Shown: positions 1 to 6,052 of the stretch, piece by piece
Layout of the letters: the number at the start of each line of letters is the position of its first letter
Position numbering within the stretch: the stretch's first letter is position 1
Origin: an uncultured Clostridia bacterium
GTDB lineage: Bacteria > Bacillota > Clostridia > Oscillospirales > Oscillospiraceae
Direction: 5' to 3'
DNA: 10,503 nt
NCBI GenBank assembly: GCA_947177005.1
Contig: CAMWSZ010000065.1
Coordinates: forward strand, 1-10,503
Notes under the pieces: model-generated
The model's input: the letters and a program-made list of their open reading frames with translations, nothing else
Database searches by the model: none
Told to the model about the DNA's origin: nothing
Made by a program: the position numbers and the translations under genes

Positions 1-297
1 ATGCGCTATGTGGACGGCGGAAGGAAAATCCGCCGGGCAGCAGTGGGCGGCGGCGCCTGCGGGGAGTTTTTCGCCGCCGCCGCGGATCAGGACTGCGACG
101 CCTTTGTTACCGCTGATGTGAAATACAATCAGTTCCTGGACGCGCAGGGCTTGGGGCTGAGTCTCATTGACGCAGGGCATTTCCATAATGAGGACGTGGT
201 CTGTCCTGTGCTGGTGCGGTTCCTGCAGGAGCGGTTCCCGGAATTGAACATTATGAAATCGGTCTCTCATCGTGAGGCCATACAATATTACGTTTAA
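1..297 (+). CDS. Nif3-like dinuclear metal centre protein, C-terminal fragment
   Basis: This is the last 98 codons of a gene that begins before the window; the ATG at base 1 is probably an internal Met. The fragment matches the C-terminal half of the Nif3/YbgI/YqfO family (GTP cyclohydrolase I type 2-like), whose members form ring-shaped hexamers with a two-metal site of uncertain substrate. Visible family features are the VGGGAC glycine-rich turn (visible residues 15-20), the TADVKYNQFLDA stretch (37-48) and the DAGHF..ED segment (57-65), whose His60 and Glu64 correspond to metal ligands in solved family members. Whole proteins are about 260 or 370 residues, so most of this one is missing. 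yebC starts 15 nt after the stop, so the two are probably cotranscribed. The molecular role is not established for the family. Confidence 0.85.
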   Translation: MRYVDGGRKIRRAAVGGGACGEFFAAAADQDCDAFVTADVKYNQFLDAQGLGLSLIDAGHFHNEDVVCPVLVRFLQERFPELNIMKSVSHREAIQYYV

Positions 298-312
298 GGA
301 GGAAAGAAACCT

Positions 313-1047
313 ATGTCTGGACATTCCAAATGGCATAATATCCAGAAAACAAAGGGCGCGGCTGATGCCAAGCGCTCACAGATTTTTACCAAGATCGCCC
401 GCGAGATGATCGTGGCGGTGAAGGAGGGCGGCAGCGGCGACCCCAACAATAATTCCCGTCTCGCTACCGTTATCGCAAAGGCAAAAGCCGCCAATATGCC
501 CAACGACAACATCAAACGCACCATTGATAAAGCCCTGGGCGCAGGGTCCGGAGACAATTTTGAGAAGGTGGTCTATGAGGGCTACGGTCCCAGCGGCGTG
601 GCGGTGATCGTCGAGGCCCTGACCGATAACCGGAATCGTACCGCACCCGAGGTGCGCCACCTCTTCGACAAATACGGCGGAAATATGGGCGCTACCGGCT
701 GCGTCAGCTGGAGCTTCGACAAGAAAGGCGTTATCGTCATCGACAACGAGGACGGCGATCTCGACGAGGAGCAGGTCATGGAGGACGCTCTGGACTGCGG
801 CGCGGCCGATTTCGAGGCCGACGGCAGCATCTTCGAGATCACCACTGACCCCGACAGCTTCAACGCCGTGACCGCCGCCCTGGAAACAAAGGGGTATGTG
901 TTCGCGGAGGCCGCCATTGAAATGGTGCCTCAGAACTATATAAAGCTCACCAGCGAGGACGATATCAAAAATATGACCAAAATGATCGACCTCATGGAGG
1001 ATAACGACGACGTGCAGAACGTCTGGCACAACTGGGAGCAGGAATAA
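313..1047 (+). CDS. yebC: YebC/PmpR family protein (TACO1-like)
   Basis: This is a full-length 244-residue YebC family protein; the usual length is about 240-250. The N-terminus SGHSKWHNIQ followed by K.KGAADAKRSQIF is the family signature. The remainder is the acidic, three-domain YebC fold with GYGP.G (about residues 90-95), NRNRTAPEVRH (106-116) and GNMG (123-126). The GHSKW start places it with the YebC type I proteins. Members have been described as DNA-binding regulators (PmpR, YebC), and related proteins including mitochondrial TACO1 as ribosome-associated factors that help translate proline-rich stretches; which applies here cannot be read from sequence. The start is supported by an AAGGAGG site at 297-303. 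It follows the Nif3-like gene by 15 nt and probably shares its transcript. A 131-nt gap with a new promoter separates it from pta. Confidence 0.95.
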   Translation: MSGHSKWHNIQKTKGAADAKRSQIFTKIAREMIVAVKEGGSGDPNNNSRLATVIAKAKAANMPNDNIKRTIDKALGAGSGDNFEKVVYEGYGPSGVAVIVEALTDNRNRTAPEVRHLFDKYGGNMGATGCVSWSFDKKGVIVIDNEDGDLDEEQVMEDALDCGAADFEADGSIFEITTDPDSFNAVTAALETKGYVFAEAAIEMVPQNYIKLTSEDDIKNMTKMIDLMEDNDDVQNVWHNWEQE

Positions 1048-1080
1048 GCCCCCGCTTTTTTGGGAAAAATCTGAAAAATT

Positions 1081-1147
1081 CTCAATTTTATTATTGAGCA
1101 AGACCGTTTCGTGGTGTATAATGGAAGCACAGGACACAGCCGCTGTG
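1081..1147 (+). promoter_or_regulatory. pta promoter with two overlapping dyads
   Basis: TTGAGC at 1094-1099 and a perfect TATAAT at 1117-1122 are separated by 17 bp, a good sigma-A-type promoter for pta. The perfect inverted repeat CTCAAT-N6-ATTGAG (1081-1098) covers most of the -35 box. A second perfect dyad, CACAGC-C-GCTGTG (1135-1147), sits just past the expected transcription start near 1129. Both are placed as operators would be, but neither matches a regulator site I can name. Confidence 0.7.
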
Positions 1148-1178
1148 CCCATCCAAGAAAAAACGGAGGAATCTCGAC

Positions 1179-2192
1179 ATGTTTACCGCTCTTTTGAACA
1201 ACCTGAAAGAAACCCGCCGGACCATTGTCTTCACCGAAGGCCCCGACGCCCGCATCCAGGAAGCCGCCGCCCGCCTCATGAAAGAGGACCTGATGAACGT
1301 CATTCTGGTGGGCAATGTGGACGAGGTCAAGGCCGACGCCGAAAAAAACGGCTTTGATATTTCCGGCGCGACTGTTCTGGACCCGGCTGCCTATGACGGC
1401 ATGGAGGAAATGGTCTCCAAAATGGTGGAGCTGCGCAAGGGCAAGATGAGCGAAGACGATTGCCGCAAAGCCCTGCAAAAAGGCAATTATTTCGGCACCA
1501 TGCTTGTCAAAATGGGCAAGGCCGACGCTCTGCTCGGCGGCGCTACTTATTCCACTGCGGACACCGTCCGTCCGGCACTCCAGCTCATCAAAACCAAACC
1601 CGGTGCGCATCTGGTATCCTCCTGCTTCATCATGAAGCGCGATACCGGCGACGACGCCCTCAAATTGCTCTGCATGGGCGACTGCGCCATCAATATCTCC
1701 TATGAGGACAGCGTGGACAAAGAGGGCAATGTGACCGTCTCCGCCGCCCAGAAGCTGGCTGAGGTGGCCGTGGAGTCCGCCCGCACCGCACAGTTTTTCG
1801 GCATCGACCCCAAGGTTGCTATGCTCAGCTTCTCCACAAAGGGTTCCGGCAAGGGTTCAACGGTCGCGCTGAGCGCCGCCGCTACCAAGGCTGCCCAGGA
1901 ACTGGCCCCCGAGTTCGCTATCGACGGCGAAATGCAGTTCGACGCCGCCGTCAGCCCCACCGTCGGTCAGCTGAAATTCCCCGGCAGCAAGGTCGCCGGC
2001 TATGCCAACACCTTCGTGTTCCCCAACATCGAGGCCGGCAACATCGGTTACAAAATAGCCCAGCGTCTGGGCGGCTATGAGGCCTATGGCCCCATCCTCC
2101 AGGGCCTGAACGCCCCGATCAACGACCTCAGCCGCGGCTGCAATGCGGAGGAAGTCTATAAAATGGCTATTATTACCGCCGGTATGAAGTAA
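1179..2192 (+). CDS. pta: Phosphate acetyltransferase
   Basis: Pta interconverts acetyl-CoA plus phosphate with acetyl phosphate plus CoA in the cytoplasm; with acetate kinase it makes ATP during acetate fermentation. The protein has 337 residues, the length of the short Firmicutes/archaeal form without the extra N-terminal domains. Family motifs are clear: GGATYSTADTVRPALQ (about 120-135), MLSFSTKGS (215-223), the DGEMQFDAA segment (249-257), FPNIEAGNIGYKIAQRLGG (281-299), GPILQGL (304-310) and the active-site NDLSRGC (315-321). The arginine and serine of the last motif correspond to residues implicated in CoA/phosphate handling in the Methanosarcina enzyme. The start is supported by GGAGGA at 1165-1170. 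The gene has its own promoter and a downstream hairpin. Acetate kinase, its usual partner, is not adjacent. Confidence 0.96.
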   Translation: MFTALLNNLKETRRTIVFTEGPDARIQEAAARLMKEDLMNVILVGNVDEVKADAEKNGFDISGATVLDPAAYDGMEEMVSKMVELRKGKMSEDDCRKALQKGNYFGTMLVKMGKADALLGGATYSTADTVRPALQLIKTKPGAHLVSSCFIMKRDTGDDALKLLCMGDCAINISYEDSVDKEGNVTVSAAQKLAEVAVESARTAQFFGIDPKVAMLSFSTKGSGKGSTVALSAAATKAAQELAPEFAIDGEMQFDAAVSPTVGQLKFPGSKVAGYANTFVFPNIEAGNIGYKIAQRLGGYEAYGPILQGLNAPINDLSRGCNAEEVYKMAIITAGMK

Positions 2193-2210
2193 TTTTCCCC
2201 CGTTCCCCTG

Positions 2211-2246
2211 CTGCCTCTGACAGTTTCTGCCAGAGGCAGTCTGGTT
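2211..2246 (+). terminator. Probable intrinsic terminator after pta
   Basis: CTGCCTCTG (2211-2219) and CAGAGGCAG (2231-2239) form a perfect 9-bp stem with an 11-nt loop, starting 18 nt after the pta stop. The following T-rich stretch (TCTGGTTTT) is weak and interrupted, so termination may be incomplete. Confidence 0.6.
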
Positions 2247-2268
2247 TTCGGGAAATTTTCTCAGGGCC

Positions 2269-2297
2269 TTGCTTTTTGAAGCCGCGCATGTTATAGT
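2269..2297 (+). promoter_or_regulatory. Promoter for the Cys/His repeat gene
   Basis: TTGCTT at 2269-2274 and TATAGT at 2292-2297 are spaced by exactly 17 bp, giving an expected start near 2304. It lies downstream of the pta hairpin, so this gene and the following SDR gene probably form their own unit. Confidence 0.6.
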
Positions 2298-2310
2298 ATT
2301 TGTATCATAA

Positions 2311-2329
2311 ACCTGTAAAACCTACAGGT
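2311..2329 (+). promoter_or_regulatory. Perfect dyad in the leader of the Cys/His repeat gene
   Basis: ACCTGTA-AAACC-TACAGGT is a perfect 7-bp inverted repeat with a 5-nt spacer. It begins a few bases after the predicted transcription start and ends right before the AAGGAG ribosome binding site (2331-2336). It could be an operator acting as a roadblock or a small RNA hairpin next to the ribosome binding site. The ACCT...AGGT ends recall MerR-family operators, but those lie between -35 and -10, which is not the case here. Confidence 0.55.
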
Positions 2330-2345
2330 AAAGGAGTTGGTTTTT

Positions 2346-2921
2346 ATGAATCTTAAAAAACGGGTGGCTGCCGGTGCGGCGGCCTTTCTGACGGCGGTTC
2401 TGCTGGCGGTTCCCGCATATGCCCACGGCGGCGGACACCACAGCTATGTACAGACCGTGCGGCCGGTACAGACGCAGACAACTGTCTATACCTGCCCGGT
2501 GGAGGGCTGTCAGGTGACGGGAACACATACACATCATAATGGCGTGACGCACACCGGCGGATACGCCTGCGACGGTACCTGCGCCGCGCTGTGTACGGTG
2601 GAAAACTGCACCGCCGCCGGACGCCATACGCATGACGGCGTTACCTACTACTGCGGCTATGACCACGCGGGCGGCTTCTGTGACGGCACCTGTGTTGCGC
2701 TGTGTACAGTGGAGGGCTGCACCGCCAGCGGACGCCATACCCACAACGGCGTCACCTACTACTGCGGCTATGACCACGCCAACGGCTTCTGCGACGGCAC
2801 CTGCGCCACAGCTGCCGTACAGCAGCCCGCAGCGGCGCCTGCCGCAGCCACGACAGTACCTGCTGCCACAGCGGCAGTACCCGCCAGCCACCATGGGAGC
2901 GGACACCACGGCTGTCACTGA
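2346..2921 (+). CDS. Secreted Cys/His-rich tandem-repeat protein (putative metal binder)
   Basis: I recognise no named family. The 191-residue product starts at the ATG at 2346, nine nt after an AAGGAG site, rather than at an in-frame TTG at 2337. It has a signal peptide: KK-R, a hydrophobic stretch (about 8-22) and AYA at 24-26, so cleavage would leave His27 first. Three repeats follow: a shorter one (47-81) and two of 37 residues (82-118, 119-155). The longer ones read C-x4-C-x5-H-x-H-x6-C-x3-H-x4-C-x3-C, with shared text such as GRHTH, GVTYYCGYDH and GFCDGTC. An Ala/Pro/Thr-rich linker (about 154-181) leads to a His-rich tail, HHGSGHHGCH. In total there are 15 Cys and 18 His. Zinc or copper binding is inferred from composition and spacing; disulphide bonding outside the cell is the alternative. 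No wall-sorting motif or second membrane segment is seen. Confidence 0.85.
   Translation: MNLKKRVAAGAAAFLTAVLLAVPAYAHGGGHHSYVQTVRPVQTQTTVYTCPVEGCQVTGTHTHHNGVTHTGGYACDGTCAALCTVENCTAAGRHTHDGVTYYCGYDHAGGFCDGTCVALCTVEGCTASGRHTHNGVTYYCGYDHANGFCDGTCATAAVQQPAAAPAAATTVPAATAAVPASHHGSGHHGCH
2484..2810 (+). repeat. Tandem in-gene repeats, one 105-bp and two 111-bp units
   Basis: The unit at 2589-2699 and the next at 2700-2810 match at 92 of 111 bases by hand alignment, without gaps. The first unit, 2484-2588, is more divergent and shorter because the YYCGYDH segment is replaced by THTGGY. At least eight codon differences between units two and three are silent, and every Cys and His is kept, which indicates duplication followed by selection on these residues. 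Confidence 0.85.
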
Positions 2922-2924
2922 TCC

Positions 2925-3659
2925 ATGAGAAAAGTCGCGTTTGTCACCGGCGGCAGCCGGGGGATCGGCCGGGCGATTGCGGTCCGTCTGGCGGCTGAGG
3001 GGTATGCGGTAGGCATCGGCTATTTGCAGTCCCGGGAACAGGCCGGTGCGCTGGCAGAGACACTGCGCCTCCAGGGCGCTGACGCGCTGGCCGTACAGGG
3101 CGACGTGGCGGACCGGGAGGCCATTACCGCAGCAATCCGTTCGGTGGAGGCGTCTCTGGGTCCGGTCAGCGTGCTGGTCAACAATGCAGGCATCGCCGGG
3201 CAGTGTCAGTTTCAGGATATCCCGGACAGCTTCTGGCACCGGATGTTTGCCGTGAATGTGGACGGCGCGTTCCATACCATTCAGGCGGTGCTGCCCCACA
3301 TGATTCATGAGAAATCGGGCAGCATTGTCAATATCTCCTCCATGTGGGGACTGCGGGGCGCGTCCTGCGAGGCGGCGTATTCCGCCACAAAAGCGGCTCT
3401 CATCGGCCTGACCCGGTCGCTGGCTGTGGAGCTGGCCCCGTCCGGAATCCGGGTCAACTGCGTCGCGCCCGGCGTGATCCTCACCGATATGGTCCGGACG
3501 CTGGGAGAGGATACCCTTCATATGCTCGCCGAACAAACCCCCCTCGGACGCATAGGCGCACCGGAGGATATCGCCGGAATCACCGCCTTTCTGGCCGGTG
3601 ACGGCGCGGCGTTTATTACCGGGCAGGTCGTGACCGCCGACGGAGGCTTTATTGTTTAA
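2925..3659 (+). CDS. SDR family reductase, possibly EF-P 5-aminopentanone reductase
   Basis: This is a classical short-chain dehydrogenase/reductase of 244 residues, cytoplasmic and NAD(P)H-dependent. The nucleotide-binding TGGSRGIG is at 8-15, GDV at 59-61 and NNAG at 86-89. The catalytic set is Asn111, Ser138 or Ser139 (in NISS), Tyr152 and Lys156 (YSATK), with PG at 182-183. The overall pattern is FabG-like. The segment NISSMWG..GASCE.AYSA.K resembles, from memory, the YmfI/EfpI group that reduces the 5-aminopentanone modification on elongation factor P. A generic FabG-type oxidoreductase is the alternative, and no EF-P gene is in the window. The start codon lies only 3 nt after the preceding stop, with no good ribosome binding site, so translation is probably coupled to the Cys/His repeat gene. 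A strong terminator follows immediately. Confidence 0.88.
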   Translation: MRKVAFVTGGSRGIGRAIAVRLAAEGYAVGIGYLQSREQAGALAETLRLQGADALAVQGDVADREAITAAIRSVEASLGPVSVLVNNAGIAGQCQFQDIPDSFWHRMFAVNVDGAFHTIQAVLPHMIHEKSGSIVNISSMWGLRGASCEAAYSATKAALIGLTRSLAVELAPSGIRVNCVAPGVILTDMVRTLGEDTLHMLAEQTPLGRIGAPEDIAGITAFLAGDGAAFITGQVVTADGGFIV

Positions 3660-3663
3660 CGGA

Positions 3664-3703
3664 ACAGCGCCGTACTCCAATCCGGAGTGCGGCGCTGTTT
3701 TTT
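3664..3703 (+). terminator. Strong intrinsic terminator between convergent genes
   Basis: A 15-bp stem (3664-3678 with 3684-3698, one G-T wobble) encloses a 5-nt loop and runs into six T residues (3698-3703). It starts 5 nt after the SDR stop and ends just before the stop of the converging SLH gene. It serves the plus strand well; the minus-strand U tract is weaker. Confidence 0.93.
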
Positions 3704-3706
3704 ACA

Positions 3707-5905
3707 TCAGTTCTGGCTCATGAAATTGTACAGCATCACTACCGCTTCCGCACGGGTGGCGCTGCGTCCGGCGGCAAAATCACTGTCTGCGCTCACCACG
3801 CCCAGACCCTGCGCCAGCGCCGCCCAGCCCAGCATGTTGGCGGGGATCTCCGCGCGGTCGGGGAAGGAGCAGGTAAAAATCCCCTGCATCTTCGCAATAT
3901 TGCCGTATCCGGCGCTGCCCAGCAGCATTTGAATGGCCTCGCCCCGGGTAAGGATTTTTTCGCTGTCACGCTCCCCGCGGGTCAGAATGCCCATTTGATA
4001 CGCACGGTTATAAACACTGTCGGCCTCGCTCTCCCCGGGGATGTAACGGTATCCGTCCGTGCTCAGCAGCAGCGTGATATAGTCGAACTGCGTCAGCTCC
4101 TCGCGGGGCCTGCATTCGCCGCCATACCAGCCGATGCCGTAGCGGGCAAGAGCCTCAATCTGCGGTTTTGCCCAATGATCGCCAATATCGCTGTAGGTGA
4201 TCTCTCCGTTCAGCTGCACCATTTCCATATAGACCACTTCGCCGGTTTTGGCGTCCACGCCGGAGGCGTACCGGCGGTTCTCATTTTCCTTCACGGCGTA
4301 GGACAGCTTTAACTGATAAAAATAGGAGTAGCCCATATCCATCAGCGGTTTCGCGCCGTCCATACCGGGGTCCAGCTTCACTGGTACATAAGAATAGGCA
4401 AGGGGCATGTCATAGTGACTGAACCAGGCGTCCAGGGCGGCGGACTTGTCCAAAATGCCCTCCGGACTGTCAAAGGAGACGCCGTCCGTCCAGGAACGCC
4501 TGAGGCCGCTGACTGTGCCGTCCGTGACATCTATGGAGACGCGCAGGCTGTTTTCCGGGAAGAAATAACCGTTTTCCTTCTGGGCATAGGTAAAGCTGTG
4601 GGCGCTGTTCCATTTGGAGCTGGCGTCGCTGCCGTACAGTTCCGTTGCGGCGAATTCATCGCCCCAGAATTCCGTCAGGAACGCCTCCGCCTTTTTCCGG
4701 GCGTCCTCCACACTGACAGACGTTTTCCGGTTCTCCTCATAGGGCGCGGAGGAGGAAACAGACTGCAATTCACCGGTCCTGCCGTCGCAGGTCACGGTGC
4801 GCCGCCAGGTTCCGCCGCCGTCCTTGCGAGTGTAGATCAGACGGGCGGTCACGTCATCGGTTTTCTTGTCCAGAGTGTAGCTGGCGGACGCCAGGGTGTA
4901 TTTTTTCAGACCGAGCGCCGTATACTGCTGAAGCTTTTCGTCCAGCTCCTCTTTCGACAGCACGCCCTCTAATTTGGCGACGCCCGCCTGTTCCGCCTGC
5001 GACAGTCCGGAGGCGGCGGTATCCGCAGCGGCCTCCGGCATCGCCGCCGTGCCGTTGAAGACTGCACCGCCTTTGTCACCCTCCTCCCCAAGCTTCTCAT
5101 ACAGTCCGGTCAGATTCACCAGTTGTCCGGACTGGGCGTCTACATAATATTCATCGCCTGGCTCCGGCAGATACCGCAAAACCGCCTTGTCCTCGTCCTC
5201 CAGAACGTACTCCAGACGCAGATCCATTGTCTTTTTCAGCAGCGCGCCCGCGGACGCCGCGCTGGTATTGCTTTTGGCGGACGGTACGTCCCCCAGCACA
5301 TTCCGCTCCAGACTGTCACGGTAAAAACGAATGATTTTCCCGTCTGAGGCCCGGACGGTAAGGGAGAAGGTCATGGGGGAGCTGAGTCCGTTCAGCCGGA
5401 TTTCCCCGCTGAAACGGTGGGTCGCCGTGTCGAGCATCCCCGTGTTCTGTTCGGACAGCCTGTAGCTCTCCGGAGATTGCAGAACCTTTTTCAGAAACGC
5501 TTCCGCAGACTGCCGGGCCTGTGTTCTGGAGACCGCCGGGAAAGTAGGCGGGAAATTTCCGATTCCCGCATAGGGATCGTTGTCGGTCTCCGACAGATAA
5601 TAGCTGAGAATTTTACCGGTTTCGGTGGCCTCCACGTTTAGATGGATTCCGTCGGCGCTCCAGTTCAGGTCCCAGAACGGGGAGATCTCAGTCTCCGACA
5701 GATCGCCGTAAAACTCCGTGTACTCGTCCCCGATGCCCAGCGTGGCCTTGACCTTTGCCGTAACCGACGCCAAGCGCTGGTCGGACGTGGGCGCGGAGGA
5801 CGTTGCGGGCACCGTAGGCGAAGACGGTACAGCAGCAGCCGCCGCAGGGGCCGTCAGAGCCAGCGTCAGCGCCGCTGACAGGATCAGACTGGCTAATTTT
5901 TTCAT
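3707..5905 (-). CDS. Secreted YcdB/PepSY-like protein with three SLH modules
   Basis: This is an exported 732-residue surface protein. The signal peptide is MKKLASLILSAALTLALTAP followed by an Ala run to about residue 25. A Ser/Thr/Pro-rich linker (26-42) leads into repeated modules of YcdB/YcdC or PepSY-like character: a helix of the type VSRTQARQSAEAFLKK or VSVEDARKKAEAFL (about 125-140 and 398-411), then beta strands ending in an Asp/Gly turn such as SDGKI, DAQSGQL, DAKTGEV. The C-terminus carries three SLH modules, roughly 571-615 (YSDIGDHWAKPQIEAL), 628-666 and 680-730, ending MLYNFMSQN. SLH modules bind pyruvylated wall polysaccharide in Gram-positive bacteria. PepSY-type domains are often linked to protease inhibition or surface sensing, but the role here is unknown. 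An AGGAGGT site at 5914-5920 supports the start. No clear promoter was seen between it and the pckA terminator. Confidence 0.88.
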   Translation of the reverse strand: MKKLASLILSAALTLALTAPAAAAAVPSSPTVPATSSAPTSDQRLASVTAKVKATLGIGDEYTEFYGDLSETEISPFWDLNWSADGIHLNVEATETGKILSYYLSETDNDPYAGIGNFPPTFPAVSRTQARQSAEAFLKKVLQSPESYRLSEQNTGMLDTATHRFSGEIRLNGLSSPMTFSLTVRASDGKIIRFYRDSLERNVLGDVPSAKSNTSAASAGALLKKTMDLRLEYVLEDEDKAVLRYLPEPGDEYYVDAQSGQLVNLTGLYEKLGEEGDKGGAVFNGTAAMPEAAADTAASGLSQAEQAGVAKLEGVLSKEELDEKLQQYTALGLKKYTLASASYTLDKKTDDVTARLIYTRKDGGGTWRRTVTCDGRTGELQSVSSSAPYEENRKTSVSVEDARKKAEAFLTEFWGDEFAATELYGSDASSKWNSAHSFTYAQKENGYFFPENSLRVSIDVTDGTVSGLRRSWTDGVSFDSPEGILDKSAALDAWFSHYDMPLAYSYVPVKLDPGMDGAKPLMDMGYSYFYQLKLSYAVKENENRRYASGVDAKTGEVVYMEMVQLNGEITYSDIGDHWAKPQIEALARYGIGWYGGECRPREELTQFDYITLLLSTDGYRYIPGESEADSVYNRAYQMGILTRGERDSEKILTRGEAIQMLLGSAGYGNIAKMQGIFTCSFPDRAEIPANMLGWAALAQGLGVVSADSDFAAGRSATRAEAVVMLYNFMSQN

Positions 5906-6001
5906 CTTATTCTACCTCCTGTAAAGTTTGAGGGTGTTCTAAGAGTTAAGACGCAGATCCGGCCAGAAATGTTCCTGCCTATGTAAATTTTGTGCAGCAA
6001 T

Positions 6002-6038
6002 AAAAAGAGACCGTTTCCCGGCGGGGAGAAACGGTCCC
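6002..6038 (-). terminator. Intrinsic terminator of pckA
   Basis: On the minus strand, GACCGTTTC and GAAACGGTC form a perfect 9-bp stem (6028-6036 with 6009-6017) around a 10-nt G/C-rich loop, extended by two further outer pairs and followed by TTTTT (6006-6002). It lies about 15 nt after the pckA stop and separates pckA from the SLH gene. Confidence 0.92.
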
Positions 6039-6052
6039 GGTAAAATCATCGC

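Noticed and set aside
1048..1080. Terminator after yebC
   Set aside because: Only a 3-bp CCC/GGG pairing with an A/T-rich tail is present, too weak to call.
376..1152. A 258-codon minus-strand frame opposite yebC
   Set aside because: It is a mirror of the YebC coding sequence; its His/Val/Asp-rich product has no recognisable features and no ribosome binding site was seen.
2311..2329. CopY/BlaI-type operator for the leader dyad
   Set aside because: Those sites read TACA-NN-TGTA; here the half sites are in the opposite order (TGTA...TACA), so the match is not valid.
2337..2345. TTG start three codons upstream for the Cys/His repeat protein
   Set aside because: It touches the ribosome binding site itself; the ATG at 2346 has correct spacing and gives a normal signal peptide.
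2484..2810. CRISPR array
   Set aside because: The repeats are contiguous, in frame, without spacers and encode a protein.
2322..3680. A 452-codon open frame on the minus strand opposite the Cys/His and SDR genes
   Set aside because: It lies antisense to two well-supported genes, has low-complexity Arg/Gly/Ala-rich sequence with no domain, and arises from GC-rich codon structure.
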